6,507 bases of DNA from a bacterium (GTDB lineage Bacteria; Omnitrophota; Gorgyraeia; Gygaellales; UBA12090), in the NCBI GenBank assembly GCA_004299495.1, contig SCPY01000263.1, positions 1 to 6,507 on the forward strand. Reading direction: 5' to 3'. The notes beneath the pieces are model-generated. The model searched no databases. It was not told the DNA's origin and saw only the letters and a program-made list of their open reading frames with translations. Shown in pieces: positions 5,801 to 6,507 of the stretch. Numbering within the stretch: position 1 is the stretch's first letter; each line of letters starts with the position of its first letter. The position numbers and the translations under genes are program-made.

Positions 5801-6507
5801 TCGCCGGGACGGGCAAGGTTTTCAAAACGCGTATACTCCCGGATAAAAGCGAGGTTAAAATCGCCCACCGGGCCGTTACGCTGCTTTGCGATATTTATTT
5901 GGGCTATTCCTTTATTGTCTTCCGTGGGATTATAGTATTCCTCCCGCAGGATTAAAACCACCACGTCCGCGTCCTGCTCGATTGCCCCGGACTCTCTTAA
6001 ATCCGACAGCTGGGGCTTGTGGTCATTACGGGATTCCACCGCCCGGGACAGCTGGCTAATGGCAATGACCGGAATATTCAATTCCCTCGCCAAGGCTTTA
6101 AGCGACCGGGAGATCTCCGAGATTTCCTGCTGCCTGTTATCCGGCCTGCTTGTTGAACCGCGCATCAGCTGAAGATAATCCAGGACCATTAATTTTATAT
6201 CGTACTGCGATTTTAACCGGCGGGCCTTTGCCCTAAGCTCCATCGCGGAAATCGCCGGGGTATCGTCAATATAAATGGGGGCCTCGGAAATTTTCCCGGC
6301 GGCCGCGGTTAATTTCGGCCAGTCGGAAACGGCAAAGAAACCGGTGCGCACCTTGTGCGCGTCCACCCTGGCGTGCGAACAAAGGAGGCGCTGAACCAGC
6401 TGTTCCTTGGACATCTCCAGGCTGAAAAAAGCGGTGGGAATTTTTTCCACCACCCCGGCATATTCCACCATCCCGATGGCCAGAGCGCTTTTGCCCATAG
6501 AGGGGCG
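5794..6507 (-). CDS. dnaB: DnaB replicative DNA helicase, C-terminal motor domain (partial, runs off the right edge)
   Basis: DnaB is the hexameric 5'-3' helicase that unwinds DNA at the replication fork. The window holds the last 237 codons of the usual 440-470, beginning inside Walker A (RPSMGKSALA). Counting from the edge, visible RecA-fold elements are FSLEMS with the catalytic Glu at about 31, Walker B LMVLDYLQLM with Asp at about 110, the H3 region VIAISQLSRAVE with sensor Gln at about 152, SDLRESGAIEQDADVV, and KQRNGP with the arginine finger at about 210. All key residues of the motor are present. No intein interrupts the visible half, a common insertion problem in this gene. The N-terminal primase-binding domain is outside the window. 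The ATG at 6498 is an internal Met of Walker A, not a start. The gene stops 16 bases before bamA on the same strand, an uncommon partner for it. Confidence 0.97.
   Translation of the reverse strand, partial: RPSMGKSALAIGMVEYAGVVEKIPTAFFSLEMSKEQLVQRLLCSHARVDAHKVRTGFFAVSDWPKLTAAAGKISEAPIYIDDTPAISAMELRAKARRLKSQYDIKLMVLDYLQLMRGSTSRPDNRQQEISEISRSLKALARELNIPVIAISQLSRAVESRNDHKPQLSDLRESGAIEQDADVVVLILREEYYNPTEDNKGIAQINIAKQRNGPVGDFNLAFIREYTRFENLARPGEE

Larger units (their letters stand above)
1..6507 (-). other. Probable single transcription unit dnaB-bamA-skp-lpxD-lpxC/fabZ-lpxA
   Basis: All six genes share one strand, with gaps of 16, 25, 8, 7 and 6 bases in transcription order. None of the gaps is long enough to hold a full promoter plus leader, and none contains a stem followed by a T run that would act as a terminator. 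The promoter must therefore lie beyond the right edge or inside a coding region. Translation coupling looks increasingly likely toward the end of the unit, since lpxD, lpxC-fabZ and lpxA have weak, badly spaced or absent Shine-Dalgarno motifs. Confidence 0.7.

Noticed and set aside
1..6507. A hidden new defence, mobile or regulatory system
   Set aside because: Essentially every base is accounted for by six well-known core genes with intact catalytic motifs. The gaps are too short to hide another gene, and I saw no inverted repeats, arrays or integration scars.

Overview
The window holds six genes, all read from the minus strand (right to left) and packed head to tail with gaps of only 6 to 25 bases. 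In transcription order they are the C-terminal half of the replicative helicase dnaB (cut by the right edge), bamA, skp/ompH, lpxD, a fused lpxC-fabZ, and the N-terminal part of lpxA (cut by the left edge). No tRNA, rRNA, CRISPR array, mobile element, attachment site or origin is visible. No stretch over 300 bases lacks a gene; the largest gap is 25 bases.

The gene set shows a diderm bacterium that makes lipid A and beta-barrel outer-membrane proteins. The LpxC-FabZ fusion is well known from Bacteroidota and is also annotated in Omnitrophota and some related uncultured lineages. The strong Shine-Dalgarno sequence before skp argues against typical Bacteroidota, where such motifs are weak or absent. 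An Omnitrophota (OP3) or similar PVC/FCB-type organism is my best guess. This assignment is an inference from memory and no search was run.

Region by region (minus strand): 6507-5794 is the DnaB motor domain. 5777-3387 is BamA, the outer-membrane beta-barrel insertase, with five POTRA domains and a C-terminal barrel. 3361-2837 is the periplasmic chaperone Skp/OmpH, which delivers unfolded barrels to BamA. 2828-1803 is LpxD, 1795-482 is LpxC-FabZ, and 475-1 is LpxA. The last three genes supply the first steps of lipid A synthesis: LpxA adds the first acyl chain to UDP-GlcNAc, LpxC deacetylates the product and LpxD adds the N-linked acyl chain. FabZ works in the fatty-acid elongation cycle that consumes the same 3-hydroxyacyl-ACP used by LpxA and LpxD.

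The order bamA-skp-lpxD-fabZ-lpxA is the classical Gram-negative envelope cluster. Two things differ from the textbook version: the fabZ slot carries the lpxC-fabZ fusion, and the gene just upstream of bamA is dnaB rather than the rseP protease gene. I find no evidence for an undescribed system. The observations worth checking concern gene organisation and its regulatory consequences.
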